Assembly: GCA_937868075.1 (NCBI GenBank)
Contig: CALMLL010000006.1
Span: 1 to 64,000, forward strand
Direction of reading: 5' to 3'
Length of the DNA: 64,000 nucleotides
DNA from: an uncultured Marmoricola sp.
GTDB lineage: Bacteria; Actinomycetota; Actinomycetes; Propionibacteriales; Nocardioidaceae
Shown here: positions 63,397-64,000 of the stretch, in pieces
How positions within the stretch are numbered: the first letter of the stretch is position 1
Layout of the letters: each line of letters opens with the position of its first letter
The notes under the pieces: generated by a model
The model's input: the letters and a program-made list of their open reading frames with translations, nothing else
Told to the model about the DNA's origin: nothing
Database searches by the model: none
Program-made: the position numbers and the translations under genes

Positions 63397-63414
63397 GAGA
63401 ACGTGTTCTAGTCT
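63397..63414 (+). promoter_or_regulatory. KstR box before hsaA
   Basis: GAGAACGTGTTCTA (63397-63410) keeps the AAC-N2-GTT core with one mismatch at the first T, and is itself highly symmetric (AGAACGTGTTCT). TAGTCT (63409-63414) at its 3' edge may be the -10. The hsaA ATG is at 63448. Confidence 0.82.
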
Positions 63415-63447
63415 TGGGGTGAAGTCCCCGTCGTACCAGGAGAAGCC

Positions 63448-64000
63448 ATGACGAACGCAGTGTTGGACGGTATTCGCGACCTGCTCCCCGCTATCCGGGA
63501 GCGCGCTGACGAGGCCGAGCGGCTGCGCGTCATCCCAGACGCGTCGGTGAAGGAGATCGAGGAGACCGGTTTCTTCCAGTTCCTCCAACCCAAGCGGTAC
63601 GGCGGCCTCGAAGGTGACCCGATCGACTTCTACACCGGGGTCCGCGACGTCGCGATGGCGTGCGCGTCGACGGCATGGATCTGCTCGGTGTTGACCGTCC
63701 ACCCCTGGCAGATCGCGCTCTTCGACGACGAGGCCCAGCAGGCGGTCTGGGGGGACAACCCGCTGACCCGGATCAGTTCCTCCTATGCCCCGACCGGCAA
63801 GGCGGTGGTCACCGATGGTGGCTACCTGCTCTCGGGGAAGTGGGCCTTCTCCAGCGGCTGTGACCACGCGACGTGGGTCCTGCTGGGGGCGCTGGTCTTC
63901 GACGGCGAGGGCCAGGTCGTCGATTTCAAGACCTTCCTGCTCCCGAGGGAGAAGTACGAGATCAAGGACGTCTGGAACGTCGTGGGTCTGCGCGGCACCG
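63448..64000 (+). CDS. hsaA: 3-HSA hydroxylase oxygenase subunit HsaA (partial, cut by window end)
   Basis: The first 184 codons are visible; the gene runs off the right edge. The protein begins MTNAVLDGIRDLLPAIRERAD, then FQFLQPKRYGGLEGDPIDFYTGVRDVAMACASTAWI (quoted in part), SSSYAPTGKAVVTDGGYLLSGKWAFSSGCDHATW and VWNVVGLRGT. This is the flavin-dependent HsaA family, acyl-CoA-dehydrogenase-like monooxygenases that hydroxylate 3-HSA (the phenolic secosteroid) to a catechol, using reduced flavin from HsaB. AGGAG lies upstream of the ATG at good spacing. It is preceded by a KstR box. The other hsa genes presumably follow outside the window. Confidence 0.93.
   Translation, partial: MTNAVLDGIRDLLPAIRERADEAERLRVIPDASVKEIEETGFFQFLQPKRYGGLEGDPIDFYTGVRDVAMACASTAWICSVLTVHPWQIALFDDEAQQAVWGDNPLTRISSSYAPTGKAVVTDGGYLLSGKWAFSSGCDHATWVLLGALVFDGEGQVVDFKTFLLPREKYEIKDVWNVVGLRGT

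Overview
The window reads as chromosomal DNA from a high-GC actinobacterium, most likely a member of the Nocardioidaceae (Nocardioides or a close relative). This is inferred from the very GC-rich codon use, many GTG/TTG starts, likely leaderless promoters (a TAnnnT -10 box 6-7 bases before the start codon), actinobacterial-type LexA and KstR sites, and mycobacteria-like synteny in fatty-acid and steroid genes. I see no tRNA, rRNA, CRISPR array, transposase or prophage gene. Coding density is high and no gene-free stretch exceeds 300 bases.

Layout. 0-19.7 kb is mostly housekeeping: an ArsR regulator with an SRPBCC/YCII protein, a GT2 glycosyltransferase, aconitase followed by a TSUP exporter, a small protein behind a perfect LexA box, a lactonase-like beta-propeller, Dxs, an AlkD-like repair protein, a PAC2 protein, TesB, a secreted M23 peptidase, the maoC (htdX)-fabG4 / fadA2 divergon, the ATP-dependent ligase LigB and an AlkA-like glycosylase.

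19.7-34.7 kb is a polyamine/GABA catabolic island. It holds an Lrp/AsnC regulator, two PuuB-like FAD amine oxidoreductases, two aldehyde dehydrogenases, a PotD-A-B-C type ABC importer, two class III aminotransferases (one GabT-like), and a saccharopine-dehydrogenase family enzyme with a tiny 'virulence factor' family partner. Together these would import a polyamine and oxidise it through aminoaldehydes and GABA toward succinate semialdehyde. A large nested palindrome built from a REP-like repeat separates two convergent units.

34.8-42.7 kb is mixed: a DHA2 drug exporter with a divergent TetR, a phospholipase D family protein, a SIMPL-domain protein, UvrB, a YjbR protein, and a TerC-family membrane protein behind a strong candidate yybP-ykoY (manganese) riboswitch.

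42.8-64 kb is a steroid (cholesterol-type) catabolism region. It contains the repressor kstR and six candidate KstR boxes matching TnnAACnnGTTnnA, most of them fused to the promoter -10 box. The boxes front a ferredoxin reductase-PPOX-ferredoxin-Hsd4A-SDR operon, kstR itself (divergent from a GT4/methyltransferase/toroid-cyclase cassette), a FadE34-like dehydrogenase, an igr-type operon (a fused FadE28-FadE29, ChsH2, ChsH1, Ltp2) divergent from an alpha/beta hydrolase, kstD-hsd4B, and hsaA, which runs off the right edge. Side-chain removal (FadE34, ChsE, ChsH, Ltp2, Hsd4A) and ring opening (KstD, HsaA) are therefore encoded side by side under one repressor.

The observations I rate highest are the uncharacterised GT4/methyltransferase/toroid/methyltransferase cassette inside the KstR region, the SOS-box-controlled small protein, the Mn-riboswitch with a visible Shine-Dalgarno-sequestering alternative pairing, the FadE28-FadE29 fusion, and the REP-like repeat with a copy inside a coding sequence.
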